Shown: in pieces, positions 36,098 through 45,848 of the stretch
Numbering within the stretch: position 1 is the first letter of the stretch
Layout: each line of letters begins with the position of its first letter
Assembly: GCA_017889635.1 (NCBI GenBank)
Contig: JAGGAC010000014.1
Span: 88,991-152,990, forward strand
DNA from: Bacillota bacterium
GTDB taxonomy: Bacteria; Bacillota; Negativicutes; Sporomusales; CTSoil-080
Direction of reading: 5' to 3'
DNA: 64,000 nt
Program-made: the position numbers and the translations under genes
The notes under the pieces: model-generated
The model's input: only the letters and a program-made list of their open reading frames with translations
Databases searched by the model: none
Told to the model about the DNA's origin: nothing

Positions 36098-37324
36098 CCA
36101 TAAACTCCGTACTTTTATTTCTATTTGCAGCGGCCCAGCGTTATACATATCATCCTTTGCCGTTGCCGTCAATTCAAATTTACCACTTTGCTTTTTAATC
36201 TTGTTAATAATATCAAAAACCTTAGATGCGCTGATTGACCCCACCGACCCCTGCAGTGGGTCAGGCATAACCCCCTTGCTGGTAGCCTGAAGATTAACGT
36301 TATGAAGAAACATTACCAATATCCCTTGCGCTTGTTCAGAATCGTCCGCAGCGTCAAACACCTGTGAATGCACTACCTGACCTGCAGAATAAATCAGGCG
36401 TTTTGGAAACAAGTCTATCTGACCAATAACATGCTCACCATAAACCATATTACCCAAGGATGATATCCGGATAACCACATCTTCCTTCGAGCCAGCAATT
36501 GCCGCTGCCGCTTGTTCCACCTGGTTGGGATTAATTAAAAGAACTTGAACATTTTTATCTTTTAATCCCAAGTTATTCACCATATAATGATTTGTTGTAT
36601 TGATAATATCCACTAGTGCCTGTTTTGTATCACTACGCGACTGACCGCCTTTTATAGCCGCCGTTGAAAGGATTTCCCCGGCGCGATAAATCATTTTTCC
36701 TACCCGCATAACCTCAATATTCTTCTTCAAATTAGTAGTAAGTACACTCAGATTATCAACGTCATTTTGCAGTTTACCCTTAGATTCATTTAACGAAGCC
36801 ACACGCATATCAAGCTCGGTCTTAGTTGCTTGAAGAGCCTCGATATCACGTTGAGACTTATCTAGCCTGCCCTGTACTCGTTCCAGTTCGGTAAGCGTCC
36901 GATCCCTTTCACTGGTTACCGCCGCCAATTCTAAGCTAACCTTGGATAGTTCCGTCATAGTATTATTAATTTTGACGGTAAGCGCCTTATACTCTTCATT
37001 CTTAGCGTCAAACTGCGCTCGGCTAATGTCCAGCTCGCTATTCTTAACACTTACTTCCTTTGTCAAAGAAACCAGCTCGGCCTTTAGCGCTTCCATTCCA
37101 AAAAGCGCCATACGAACATCCTTTGATACCAGCGCAAGTACGCCCAAAGTCGCCGTCGCAATCATAATCCCGGTAATAATAGTGACAAGAATAGATGTAT
37201 GCTTGGGCCTGAGACCAAAAATCGTCAATTTCCGTTTCCCGACTTTAGTCCCCAATTTATCACCAATATAAGCGATAAGTCCTCCCATTATAGCCAAGAC
37301 TGCGATCAATATCACTCCGTACAT
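36092..37324 (-). CDS. DUF3084 family membrane-anchored coiled-coil protein
   Basis: 410 residues. Two N-terminal membrane helices (about 2-22 and 47-67) flank a basic loop (KVGKRKLTIFGLRPKHTS) characteristic of DUF3084. A long coiled coil follows (about 75-205, with heptads in LVSLTKEVSVKNSELDISRA), then a mixed alpha/beta C-terminal domain. Function of the family is not established. It follows the LptF/G permease and ends the operon, so a link to LPS transport or envelope organisation is plausible by position only. Confidence 0.8.
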   Translation of the reverse strand: MYGVILIAVLAIMGGLIAYIGDKLGTKVGKRKLTIFGLRPKHTSILVTIITGIMIATATLGVLALVSKDVRMALFGMEALKAELVSLTKEVSVKNSELDISRAQFDAKNEEYKALTVKINNTMTELSKVSLELAAVTSERDRTLTELERVQGRLDKSQRDIEALQATKTELDMRVASLNESKGKLQNDVDNLSVLTTNLKKNIEVMRVGKMIYRAGEILSTAAIKGGQSRSDTKQALVDIINTTNHYMVNNLGLKDKNVQVLLINPNQVEQAAAAIAGSKEDVVIRISSLGNMVYGEHVIGQIDLFPKRLIYSAGQVVHSQVFDAADDSEQAQGILVMFLHNVNLQATSKGVMPDPLQGSVGSISASKVFDIINKIKKQSGKFELTATAKDDMYNAGPLQIEIKVRSLWQ

Positions 37325-37454
37325 GGCGACTTGTCCCCCTTCTCCCTTTAACGCCCAACCTCATTCCCTTTATATAATTCTGACTTTTATACAAAACTCC
37401 TGTATTACATCCGCCAAAGAATTATTTACCTTTAAGGTCAGTCCCTATCGAGAA

Positions 37455-38480
37455 TTATCGAGAATTTTTCCAGATCAGCCAACCGCCAACAATTATCCCA
37501 ATAACATTGGGGATCCAGGTAGCTACCACAGCAGGGAGAGCGCCACCTTCACCCAGTGCGCTGGTAACTGAACTTGAACGATTTGGCTGCAAACCGAGTG
37601 GCGTACCAATAAGCGCAAACACAAAGCTGGCCAATGGTGTTGTCAGTCGATGATGCAACTCGACCTCATAGGTACCTGTTTTAACATATTCCTTTTGAAG
37701 CGCCTTTATGTGCTGCTTTAGTTCCTTGATCGTCATTTCCTCAGGCTTCTTCTGTTCTCGTGAGATAGCGGTAGGATTTTTATCAACCGGCATAATCTGC
37801 TGTGCAAAATGCATTGACCGCTCCAGCCCCCCTTCAGGGGTTAACTCATAAACAACACCATTGTACATTACCCATTGATTATCCTGCCAAACCGCCTGCT
37901 CGGCATTTTCAACCCGAACTAGATTGCCGTTATCAAATTCCTGGATACTTATCGCGTACATATTGTTACCGCTAGCCTTACGGGCATAGGTCAAATGGCT
38001 AATATTTTCACCCTTGACGTCTTTGATAACAAGGTGTTCCTGAGTCTGCGGACTAGTATTACCTTTAATATCGTACTTAACTATATGATTATAGGCAGCA
38101 TTAGAAGCCGGTACCACAGTTTCCTGAAATACTACTGCAAAAATACTGACAAAAAAAGCGATAATAAACACCGGTGTTGAAATACGATAGAAGCTAAGCC
38201 CCCCCGACTTCATCGCCGTTATCTCGCTTGAACCGGACAGTCGTCCAAATGACAAAAGCGCCGCCAGTAGCATCGACATAGGAAAAGTGTACACAACTAT
38301 GCCTGGCAGACTATAGATAAACAATTTTACTACCAAACCTAGCGGCGCGCCATATTTCGTAACATATTCTGCAATCCTAAAAAGGGTGCCAGAACCAATG
38401 AAAATGCTTGAAAAGGCACAAACTCCAAATATAAACGGTCCCAGCAACTCTTTAAGGATGTATTTATCTAATATACGCAT
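37455..38480 (-). CDS. LptF/LptG family permease
   Basis: 341 residues. RILDKYILKELLGPFIFGV is the classic start of the YjgP/YjgQ family; helices 1-3 (to about residue 120), a periplasmic jellyroll-like domain in the middle and a last group of helices (LASFVFALIGTPLGLQPNRS) follow. With LptB it would pull LPS from the inner membrane and pass it to LptC/LptA. E. coli needs LptF and LptG; only one such gene is in this window. GAGGAGTATGTA precedes the ATG. Confidence 0.88.
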   Translation of the reverse strand: MRILDKYILKELLGPFIFGVCAFSSIFIGSGTLFRIAEYVTKYGAPLGLVVKLFIYSLPGIVVYTFPMSMLLAALLSFGRLSGSSEITAMKSGGLSFYRISTPVFIIAFFVSIFAVVFQETVVPASNAAYNHIVKYDIKGNTSPQTQEHLVIKDVKGENISHLTYARKASGNNMYAISIQEFDNGNLVRVENAEQAVWQDNQWVMYNGVVYELTPEGGLERSMHFAQQIMPVDKNPTAISREQKKPEEMTIKELKQHIKALQKEYVKTGTYEVELHHRLTTPLASFVFALIGTPLGLQPNRSSSVTSALGEGGALPAVVATWIPNVIGIIVGGWLIWKNSR

Positions 38481-38617
38481 TACATACTCCTCAGCGCTTA
38501 ATTAAATTAAATCCCATGACTTTTTTTATAAACGATCGGCGTACTGACATAACTTCGGCGGAAACAGACTCCCTAGCCAAAGTTATGCCAAACTCTTAAC
38601 TAGGCAAACTATTACCT

Positions 38618-39340
38618 TTACAACTGGAACTTATCTCCAAGATAAAACTTGCGAGCTATCTCACTAGACGAAATAGTATCGCCATCCCCCGAAATAAGAA
38701 TGCTGCCTTCACTTAATATATAAGCAGTATCAACAATACTCAGTGTTTCCCGCACATTATGGTCGGTAATTAGCACACCAATGCCACGCCGACTCAAATA
38801 TCCGATTGTTTCTTGAATATCAGCCACCGCAATTGGGTCAATCCCTGCAAACGGTTCATCAAGTAAAATAAATTTAGGATCGGTGGCTAAGGCTCTGGCA
38901 ATCTCTACTCTGCGCCGTTCCCCACCTGAAAGTTGCGAACCTTTCCTGGTTCGGATATGATTTAAACTGAATTCATCCAATAGCCCTTCCATTTTCTCAC
39001 GCCGCTGGTTGGAATTAAGCTTGCTGTTGAGTTCCAAAATCGACATGATATTATCAACCACCGTTAACTTACGAAAAATCGAGGCCTCCTGCGGTAAATA
39101 GCTAATACCAAACCGGGATCGCTGATACATCGGCATATTGGTGACATTTTCACCATTAACAATAATCCGGCCAGAGTTAGGGCGTTCCAAACCGACAATC
39201 ATATAAAAAGTAGTAGTTTTACCAGCGCCGTTAGGGCCTAAGAGACCGACAACTTTGCCGGCCTCAACCCTAATACTGACTCCGTTAACCACATTTCGAC
39301 CTTTGTAAGTCTTCACCAAGTCTTGTGTAGCAATATACAT
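38618..39340 (-). CDS. lptB: LPS export ABC transporter ATPase
   Basis: 240-residue ATPase: Walker A GLLGPNGAGKTTTFYMIVG, Q-loop region SYLPQEASIFRKLTV, signature QLSGGERRRVEIARAL, Walker B KFILLDEPFAGIDP and the switch histidine LITDHNVRETL. The FAGIDP sequence is typical of LptB. It drives LPS extraction with the downstream LptF/G permease and lies directly after lptC-lptA. Confidence 0.95.
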   Translation of the reverse strand: MYIATQDLVKTYKGRNVVNGVSIRVEAGKVVGLLGPNGAGKTTTFYMIVGLERPNSGRIIVNGENVTNMPMYQRSRFGISYLPQEASIFRKLTVVDNIMSILELNSKLNSNQRREKMEGLLDEFSLNHIRTRKGSQLSGGERRRVEIARALATDPKFILLDEPFAGIDPIAVADIQETIGYLSRRGIGVLITDHNVRETLSIVDTAYILSEGSILISGDGDTISSSEIARKFYLGDKFQL

Positions 39341-39367
39341 TCCTCAATATCCTCGTTTCCAGCTTAG

Positions 39368-40084
39368 CTACTGCGGAGTAATAACCAACCTAGTCCGCCC
39401 CTTAGCATCAATTGTCTTGTTATCAAGATAAACAGTCAACGTATTTCCTGTTAGAGTATTGCCATCTTGCACGGCATGAGCATTGCCAGAAAGCACTACT
39501 TTGTCCTGCCCCGCTTTTTTGGCTCCGTAGTATACTGCCTCATCTGCGGTAGCGTCTAAATTGCGTTTGTTGCTAACAATATGAACATTGCCGCTACCTA
39601 CCGCCCGATCTTCATTATGAAAAGCTTCTACTTTATCAGCAGTCATAACGCCATCAGGCATTGTAAGTACCGCTTCACTTGTAACAAGTGAATACGCTTT
39701 ATTCACCCAATACTCAATTTTATTACCAGTCAACGTATTTTCGCCTTTATTTATTCGTGCTCCGCCAGTAGCAACAAGATAGTTGTCATTATAAGATCGC
39801 ACCTCAGCAGCAATTAGTGTCGCATCTTCCCGAACCACCCTTACTCCACCGGTTATAACTGCCTCTTTCGACTTGGTATTATACTGAGCATTGCTGCCAG
39901 TAAGCACCGCGCCCCCTCGAGTAAGTTTTACAGACCCCTGGGCGTTTAGCACACCTTGAGCCGAATCATATTCTATCGTATCAGCCGACAAATCCACAGG
40001 ATTCGCCGTCGCTGCATATATAACTGATACGGTGGTAAAGGAGAATACTATAGCCAAAATTAACGTTACTACCTTACACCTCAT
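39368..40084 (-). CDS. lptA: LptA/OstA-type periplasmic LPS bridge protein
   Basis: 238 residues: a signal peptide (VVTLILAIVFSFTTVSVIYA) followed by an extended OstA jellyroll with repeated beta-strand units (VDLSADTIEYDSAQGVLNAQ, GSVKLTRGGAVLTGSNAQYN, TRLVITPQ at the end). It would form the periplasmic bridge between LptC and the outer membrane LptD. It is longer than E. coli LptA (185 residues), giving a few more strand turns. Its start overlaps the lptC stop by four bases. Confidence 0.88.
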   Translation of the reverse strand: MRCKVVTLILAIVFSFTTVSVIYAATANPVDLSADTIEYDSAQGVLNAQGSVKLTRGGAVLTGSNAQYNTKSKEAVITGGVRVVREDATLIAAEVRSYNDNYLVATGGARINKGENTLTGNKIEYWVNKAYSLVTSEAVLTMPDGVMTADKVEAFHNEDRAVGSGNVHIVSNKRNLDATADEAVYYGAKKAGQDKVVLSGNAHAVQDGNTLTGNTLTVYLDNKTIDAKGRTRLVITPQ

Positions 40085-40638
40085 TGTATCTCCCCTCCTT
40101 TTATCGCATGGGCATTACCCAATATTTTGACTTTTGCCAGACTCGAATCACTTTCAAGCTCATCGCCAGTAATAACAGTATCTCCTTGACTAAGCGTAAT
40201 TCCGCCACTAGCATATATTCGGCCTTCGTTTCCCATCCAGCGAGCCTTAGGTGCAGTAAACACTGCCCCGTCACTGGAAACGGCCTTAATTTCTCCCTGC
40301 ATGACCAGTTCCTTTGTTTTACTATCAAAAGAAGCCTCTTTCGCAACTAACCGAAGTTCTTTGCCATTAGCTTCATAAAAAGTACCGTTTAAATTGTTAA
40401 GGTACACATTCTTAGTCGCAGGATCAACGTTAATAGCCTCAGCCGAAAGTTCCCAAAGCTTCTTGCCATCTCTGCGCTCAACAATCGAGCTACCCTCAAA
40501 AACAATATTTGGTGTTGACGATTTTTCCGCTACCGCTTCTGGCGGTGGCGTCACGCCCTCATCTTTGTTAAAATACAACAGCCCTAGAAGCACAATAACA
40601 ACAGCAAATGCTACAACGACGTATGTAGTTCTTTTCAC
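40081..40638 (-). CDS. lptC: LptC, inner membrane LPS transport protein
   Basis: 185 residues with one N-terminal helix (TTYVVVAFAVVIVLLGLLYF) and a periplasmic jellyroll of the LptC/OstA type (NIVFEGSSIVERRDGKKLWE, LSAEAINVDPATKNVYLNN). It receives LPS from the LptB-LptF/G complex. The ATG overlaps the stop of the acyltransferase gene by four bases, so the block is translated as a unit. Confidence 0.88.
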   Translation of the reverse strand: MKRTTYVVVAFAVVIVLLGLLYFNKDEGVTPPPEAVAEKSSTPNIVFEGSSIVERRDGKKLWELSAEAINVDPATKNVYLNNLNGTFYEANGKELRLVAKEASFDSKTKELVMQGEIKAVSSDGAVFTAPKARWMGNEGRIYASGGITLSQGDTVITGDELESDSSLAKVKILGNAHAIKGGEIQ

Positions 40639-41522
40639 GCCTGTTCACCTTCCCATTTTGTATTCCAGCGCTTTTGGAACCACAACCATTCATCAGGGTA
40701 CTGTCTAACAGTATTCTCAACAACCTGTGTAGCTTTCTCAATAATATTCTTGATATCAGTCTCTGTATCGCCAGTTTCCGGCAATTCTATTGGCGGGCTA
40801 ACAATAATTCTATGCCCCCCCTCAGGACGTCTCACAATAAACGCCGGCACCAGCGGCACCCCCAGCCGCCGAGAAAATACGGCTAAACCTGTATGCGTTG
40901 AAGCCATTTTGCCTAAAAACTCTACAAAGACCCCTTCAGGGCCGCCATCCTGATCAGAAAAAAATCCCAGAAGCCGTCCCTTTTTCAATACTTTAGCCGC
41001 AGCCACAACCTCAGCTGTACCGCGTGTAAAACACTCAATTCCCACTGACTCTCGTATTTCGGTTAAAATCCGCATATACTGATCATTGGGCTGACGCTTG
41101 GCAATACTTGCAACCCGAAACCCATAAAGTGACAAGGCTGTACCTAGCCATTCCCAGTTGCCAATATGACCAGTTACTACGGCAACGCCGCTGCCTTTGG
41201 CAATTGCCTCATCCAAATAGTGGCGATTTTCAATTTCAATATATTGCCGAATATTTTTAGAAGAAAGCGCCGGAGTATACAATATTTCAAAAAACGACTG
41301 TGCGAGGTTTGTAAATAGGCCTCGAATAATATACTCTGCCGCCTCGTTCGAAAGACCGAGGCATTCTTTAATCTGACTTAACGCCCGATCACGCTGACGG
41401 GATGCCGCCCGGTAATAAACACGGCCAAGTAGGCTGCCTATTCCAAGCAGCCAGGAGTAAGGCATCAGACATACAAAAAAGCTGACTACTTTCAAAGTAT
41501 AATACTGCCAAGCTATAGTCAC
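40635..41522 (-). CDS. Lipid A late acyltransferase (LpxL/HtrB family), copy 1
   Basis: 295 residues, one N-terminal membrane segment and the HX4E acyltransferase motif in VVTGHIGNWEW. Other family marks are LLGFFSDQDGG, VFVEFLGKMASTHTGLAVFS and the late YPDEWLWFQKRWNTKW. It adds a secondary fatty acid to Kdo2-lipid IVA. Start is GTG at 41522 behind AGGAGGACATAAG. A paralogue lies at 56734-57600; which is LpxL and which LpxM (or another acyltransferase) is undetermined. Confidence 0.9.
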   Translation of the reverse strand: MTIAWQYYTLKVVSFFVCLMPYSWLLGIGSLLGRVYYRAASRQRDRALSQIKECLGLSNEAAEYIIRGLFTNLAQSFFEILYTPALSSKNIRQYIEIENRHYLDEAIAKGSGVAVVTGHIGNWEWLGTALSLYGFRVASIAKRQPNDQYMRILTEIRESVGIECFTRGTAEVVAAAKVLKKGRLLGFFSDQDGGPEGVFVEFLGKMASTHTGLAVFSRRLGVPLVPAFIVRRPEGGHRIIVSPPIELPETGDTETDIKNIIEKATQVVENTVRQYPDEWLWFQKRWNTKWEGEQA

Positions 41523-41564
41523 CTTATGTCCTCCTAATACAGGGTAAACTAAACAACGCGGTGC

Positions 41565-42110
41565 TCATTGTCCGGCGTTAACCGCTCCGGGATTGCGATA
41601 GCTTTCAACAACCATGTCCCACTTTCCTTGCGCTTTAAGCACCATCTCAATTACTTCCCTTACAGCGCCATGCCCGCCATGACAGCTAGCAACAAAATGG
41701 ACCGCCGCCTTAACTTCAGGTACGGCATTAGCCACAGCGCACGCTAACCCAACCACACCTATTACCGCCAAGTCATTGAGATCGTCACCGACATAGCCAA
41801 TCTCGTCAATCTCAAGACCATACTTTTCCAAAAGCTGGCGCAAAGAACTAACCTTGTCCAAAGATCCCTGAAACACATCGGCAATTGCCAATTCTGCAGC
41901 GCGACTACGAACCATCTCACTTGAGCGACCAGTGATAATCGCCGTCTTGAGCCCCGCCCGATGGGCGGCAGTAATGCCTAGGCCATCCTGTGTATGAAAA
42001 GTCTTCAGAACTTCACCTTCAGCACCCAAAAAAAGCTCTCCGCCAGTAAGCACTCCGTCGACATCAAATACGATCATTTTGACTTTTTTCGCCCGGAGTT
42101 CATATTCCAT
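41565..42110 (-). CDS. kdsC: 3-deoxy-manno-octulosonate-8-phosphatase
   Basis: 181-residue HAD phosphatase without a cap domain: MIVFDVDGVLTGGELFLG (nucleophile and acid Asp), FHTQDGLGITAAHRAGLKTA, IITGRSSEMV and EIGYVGDDLNDLAVIGVVGL. It releases phosphate from Kdo 8-phosphate. The TAA of kdsD overlaps the ATG, so the two are coupled. Confidence 0.93.
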   Translation of the reverse strand: MEYELRAKKVKMIVFDVDGVLTGGELFLGAEGEVLKTFHTQDGLGITAAHRAGLKTAIITGRSSEMVRSRAAELAIADVFQGSLDKVSSLRQLLEKYGLEIDEIGYVGDDLNDLAVIGVVGLACAVANAVPEVKAAVHFVASCHGGHGAVREVIEMVLKAQGKWDMVVESYRNPGAVNAGQ

Positions 42111-43078
42111 TATACCACTCCTTGTCGCAATAAGTCAGTAAGGTGAATCATTCCAATTGCACATCCAACATCATCTACCACTGGTAATACTGTAATTGGA
42201 CGCGGAACATTTTTTTCCATAAGACTTAAGGCCTGAGCGGCAAGCTTGTCCTGCGTAACGGTACGCGGTGTCTTAGTCATAACTGCCTCAACAGGCTTAT
42301 TCAAAAAATCATTCCCTGCCTCCAGGCTGCGACGAACGTCTCCGTCAGTAATAATTCCTACCAATCGGCCATCCGCTTCGATCACAGCCGTTGCCCCTAA
42401 TCCTTTTGCTGTAATCACAAATAGGGCTTCTTTAATTGTACTGCCAGCCTTAACAACCGGACTTTCATTACCGGTATGCATAACATTCTCCACCGTCAAA
42501 AGAAGTTTGCGCCCAAGTGCTCCACCGGGATGAAATAGCGCAAAATCTTCACATGTAAACTTTCGTTTTGAAAGTAACGCTACCGCCAATGCATCACCCA
42601 TTGCCAATGTCACCGTTGTACTGGCAGTAGGTGCAAGTCCGAGCGGACAAGCCTCTTTTTCCACCGCTACATCAAGAAAAATGTCGGCATTTTTAGCCAA
42701 AGTTGACTGTTCACGTCCAGTCATAACAATAACCCTGGCACCAATCCTCCTGATCACAGGTAAAATGCTAACCACTTCATTGGTCTCACCGCTATAAGAC
42801 AACGCCACCACAACATCATTAGCAGTTACCATACCAAGATCGCCATGAATACCTTCTGCCGGATGGAGAAAAAATGCTGGTGTTCCAGTGCTAGCCAAGG
42901 TAGCGGCAATTTTTTTTCCCACCAAACCTGATTTTCCCATACCGGTGATAATTACCCGTCCATTTCCTTCAAGAATCATGTTCACTGCTGCCGCAAACTG
43001 ATCATTTATTCGGGGAATAAGTGCCAGTATTGCAGCAGACTCGGTAGCCAAAACCTGCCTTGCTTGTTCAATAATCAT
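42110..43078 (-). CDS. kdsD: D-arabinose 5-phosphate isomerase
   Basis: 322 residues: an SIS domain (RVIITGMGKSGLVGKKIAAT, PAFFLHPAEGIHGDLGM, VVALSYSGETNEVV) followed by two CBS motifs from about residue 205. It converts ribulose 5-phosphate to arabinose 5-phosphate, first step of Kdo synthesis. It stands between kdsA and kdsC in one transcript. Confidence 0.94.
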   Translation of the reverse strand: MIIEQARQVLATESAAILALIPRINDQFAAAVNMILEGNGRVIITGMGKSGLVGKKIAATLASTGTPAFFLHPAEGIHGDLGMVTANDVVVALSYSGETNEVVSILPVIRRIGARVIVMTGREQSTLAKNADIFLDVAVEKEACPLGLAPTASTTVTLAMGDALAVALLSKRKFTCEDFALFHPGGALGRKLLLTVENVMHTGNESPVVKAGSTIKEALFVITAKGLGATAVIEADGRLVGIITDGDVRRSLEAGNDFLNKPVEAVMTKTPRTVTQDKLAAQALSLMEKNVPRPITVLPVVDDVGCAIGMIHLTDLLRQGVV

Positions 43079-43094
43079 AGGAGTTCCCTCCCTA

Positions 43095-43916
43095 TTAATA
43101 CTTCTTTACAATGGCATCAATCGCCAGTACATCGCGAAGCAATGGTTCTAGCTGCTCAATATAAAGCATATTAGGGCCATCAGACAACGCCTCTAGAGGA
43201 TTGTCATGTACCTCCATAAACAGTGCGTCAACACCAGCAGCTACAGCAGCGCGAGTAAGATATTCTACATACTCGCGCTGACCACTGGAAGAAGTTCCAG
43301 CGCCCCCCGGCAATTGCACACTATGTGTAGCATCGAACACTACCGGGTAGCCAAAAGAACGCATAATCGGCAGTGATCGCATGTCCACCACCAAATTATT
43401 ATAGCCAAAAGTTGTGCCGCGTTCTGTCAGCAATATATTCTCGTTACCAGCTTCAAGTATTTTTTGCACTACATTTTTCATATCACCAGGAGCCAGAAAT
43501 TGGCCCTTTTTCACATTAACCGGCCTGCCGGTAACGGCGGCTTGATAAACCAAATCAGTCTGACGGCAAAGAAAGGCTGGAATTTGCAAAACATCCAGCA
43601 CTCCAGCTGCGGGCTCAACTTGCTCTACACCATGAATATCGCTAAGCACTGGTACAGCCAGTTCTTTTTTGATTCTAGCCAAGATAGTCAAACCCTCTTC
43701 AATACCAGGACCACGAAAAGAATTAAATGATGAACGGTTCGCCTTATCATAAGAAGCTTTAAAAATGTACCCGATTCCAAGCCGGTCAGCAATTTCTTTT
43801 ATCGCCCGGCCGATTCTTAACGTCCGCTCGGCATCTTCAATCACACATGGACCAGCGATCAAGACAAGGGGGTTATTTTTACCAATAGAGATGTTTTGTA
43901 TATTTACAGCTTTCAT
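43095..43916 (-). CDS. kdsA: 3-deoxy-8-phosphooctulonate synthase
   Basis: Condenses PEP with arabinose 5-phosphate. 273 residues with [90 protein letters not shown] and [15 protein letters not shown], all characteristic of KdsA. The ATG overlaps the kdsB stop by four bases. Confidence 0.96.
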   Translation of the reverse strand: MKAVNIQNISIGKNNPLVLIAGPCVIEDAERTLRIGRAIKEIADRLGIGYIFKASYDKANRSSFNSFRGPGIEEGLTILARIKKELAVPVLSDIHGVEQVEPAAGVLDVLQIPAFLCRQTDLVYQAAVTGRPVNVKKGQFLAPGDMKNVVQKILEAGNENILLTERGTTFGYNNLVVDMRSLPIMRSFGYPVVFDATHSVQLPGGAGTSSSGQREYVEYLTRAAVAAGVDALFMEVHDNPLEALSDGPNMLYIEQLEPLLRDVLAIDAIVKKY

Positions 43917-44659
43917 TTACTAGGGCCTCCCTCTCTCATCAGTATCTCATTGACTAATTTGGCATCCTCCGGTGTATCTACTCCAACTGACCTAAAATCG
44001 GTCTTAAGAACTTTAATCCTGTAGCCATGTTCCAAAACTCGAAGTTGCTCCAGACTTTCTGCCCGTTCTAGTGGTGTGGAAGGCAGGGCAGCATACTTAA
44101 GAAGGAAATCACGCCGATATGCATACACGCCAATATGTTTAAATATTGCCAGTTCATCATGCCGCACTCTAGGAAAAGGTACCAAGGACCGGGAAAAATA
44201 CAGTGCGTAACCATTTAAATCTGTAACTACCTTAACTGCAGCAGGATTATCATATTCAGCCTCGTCCATATCAGTTTTTAATGTCGCCATTACAGTGTCC
44301 GTCGAAGCATTATCAAACACTTCAGCTAACTGATCAATAACAGTCGGCACTATCAGCGGCTCGTCCCCCTGAACATTTACAACCACATCGACATTCTCAT
44401 ATCGCGTCGCTACTTCCGCCAAACGGTCAGTTCCCGTAGCATGTTGTGGCGATGTCATAATTACTTTGCCGCCAAATCCCTCCACCGCCTGTGCTACTAA
44501 TTCATTGTCAGTAGCTACCAATACCTCATCCGGACGCTTGGCTAATTTAGCCTTCTCATAAACATGCTGGATCATTGGCTTGTCAGCAAGCTTTATCAAC
44601 GGCTTCCCCGGCAAGCGACTGGACGCATACCGCGCTGGTATAACACAAAGAATATTCAT
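43913..44659 (-). CDS. kdsB: CMP-Kdo synthetase
   Basis: 248-residue cytidylyltransferase activating Kdo. [47 protein letters not shown], and [14 protein letters not shown] followed by [15 protein letters not shown] are standard. Its start overlaps the lpxK stop by four bases. Confidence 0.96.
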   Translation of the reverse strand: MNILCVIPARYASSRLPGKPLIKLADKPMIQHVYEKAKLAKRPDEVLVATDNELVAQAVEGFGGKVIMTSPQHATGTDRLAEVATRYENVDVVVNVQGDEPLIVPTVIDQLAEVFDNASTDTVMATLKTDMDEAEYDNPAAVKVVTDLNGYALYFSRSLVPFPRVRHDELAIFKHIGVYAYRRDFLLKYAALPSTPLERAESLEQLRVLEHGYRIKVLKTDFRSVGVDTPEDAKLVNEILMREGGPSK

Positions 44660-45813
44660 ACTTTTTCCCCCTCGTGGGCCACCTTCCTGATTAATTCCAT
44701 TAATTGTTGTTGTCCATCAGTAAACTGTAATTCCATAACCGAAACATATATTGGTAATGGACGTACAGAATGAATAAACTCAGATGGAATTTTCACCGCA
44801 TCTTTTTCAGTTGTTACAAGCGCATAAGCATTTTTGTCCTGAGCTTTCTGCATAACTTCCTGCATCTCAACCATAGTATAGTCGTGATGATCAGGAAAGC
44901 GTACTGTAGCTGCCACTGTCCCGCCAACATCCCAAATGGTTTGCTCAAAAGAAGCTGGGTTGCCTATTGCTGAAAACACCAATAACTTGCATCCGTGAAT
45001 AGCCTCTAGTACTACCTTTTCTGGCCGTACTCCTTTATACCATTCCTCAATCTCAATGAAATATCGTGTGTTATGAATACTTTCCACAACTAACGCCTCG
45101 GCATTATACCGTGACAAAGCCGTCATTATAACATCTCTGGCATCATCGGTAGCCTGATCAACCTTGGTCAAGAGAAAGGCTCCAGCACGATTTAGATTAG
45201 CCAGCGGCTCACGTAGCGTACCTCGTGGCAGAAGATAATTATTTCCAAAAACATTAATGGAGTCAATTAAAACGATATCCAAATCTCGAGCCAATTGCCA
45301 ATGCTGATAGCCATCATCAAGAATAATAACGTCAGCATTCAAATTTTTCACCGCATAATCACCGGTAACGTTGCGATTTTTTCCGATTACAACCGCCACT
45401 CCCGGCAGGTTTTTCGCCAAAAGATAAGCCTCGTCACCAGCTTCATTCACTGACATATAAAGTCGTCGTCCGTCCGATACTAGGCCTATTTGCCCCCGCC
45501 AACTAGAACGGTATCCCCGGTTGAGAATAACAACCCGGTAGCCCATATCACGAATTGCTGCCGCCAAGAGTTGAGCTGTTGGAGTTTTGCCTGTCCCGCC
45601 TACCGTAATATTTCCCAGACTGATTACTTTGCACTGCAGGCGGTGCTGTTTTAAAACACCACATTTATACAGCCCTAAAATAGTCCTTACTCCCAAACCA
45701 TATATAAATGACATTACTCTAAGGAAGCACAGCACAATCTTAGCAATTAATCCGCTTTTCTCGCCATAGACTACTTGATATAAATAAATTTGCAACGCTT
45801 CACGCTGGCGCAT
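44656..45813 (-). CDS. lpxK: Tetraacyldisaccharide 4'-kinase
   Basis: 385 residues, inner membrane associated. The Walker A loop is in ISLGNITVGGTGKTPTAQLL, with VVILNRGYRS, the DDGYQHW motif (catalytic region) and PRGTLREPLANLNRAGAFLL after it. It phosphorylates the lipid A disaccharide at the 4' position. A start at 45813 has GAGGCGGTAAAAAT before it. It precedes kdsB with a four-base overlap. Confidence 0.94.
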   Translation of the reverse strand: MRQREALQIYLYQVVYGEKSGLIAKIVLCFLRVMSFIYGLGVRTILGLYKCGVLKQHRLQCKVISLGNITVGGTGKTPTAQLLAAAIRDMGYRVVILNRGYRSSWRGQIGLVSDGRRLYMSVNEAGDEAYLLAKNLPGVAVVIGKNRNVTGDYAVKNLNADVIILDDGYQHWQLARDLDIVLIDSINVFGNNYLLPRGTLREPLANLNRAGAFLLTKVDQATDDARDVIMTALSRYNAEALVVESIHNTRYFIEIEEWYKGVRPEKVVLEAIHGCKLLVFSAIGNPASFEQTIWDVGGTVAATVRFPDHHDYTMVEMQEVMQKAQDKNAYALVTTEKDAVKIPSEFIHSVRPLPIYVSVMELQFTDGQQQLMELIRKVAHEGEKV

Positions 45814-45848
45814 ATTTTTACCGCCTCTACCACAAAATTAGCTCGCAG

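Noticed and set aside
38548..38587. Inverted repeat CATAACTTCGGC/GCCAAAGTTATG after lptB as a terminator
   Set aside because: No T-run follows on the minus strand, and the operon continues into the LptF/G gene.
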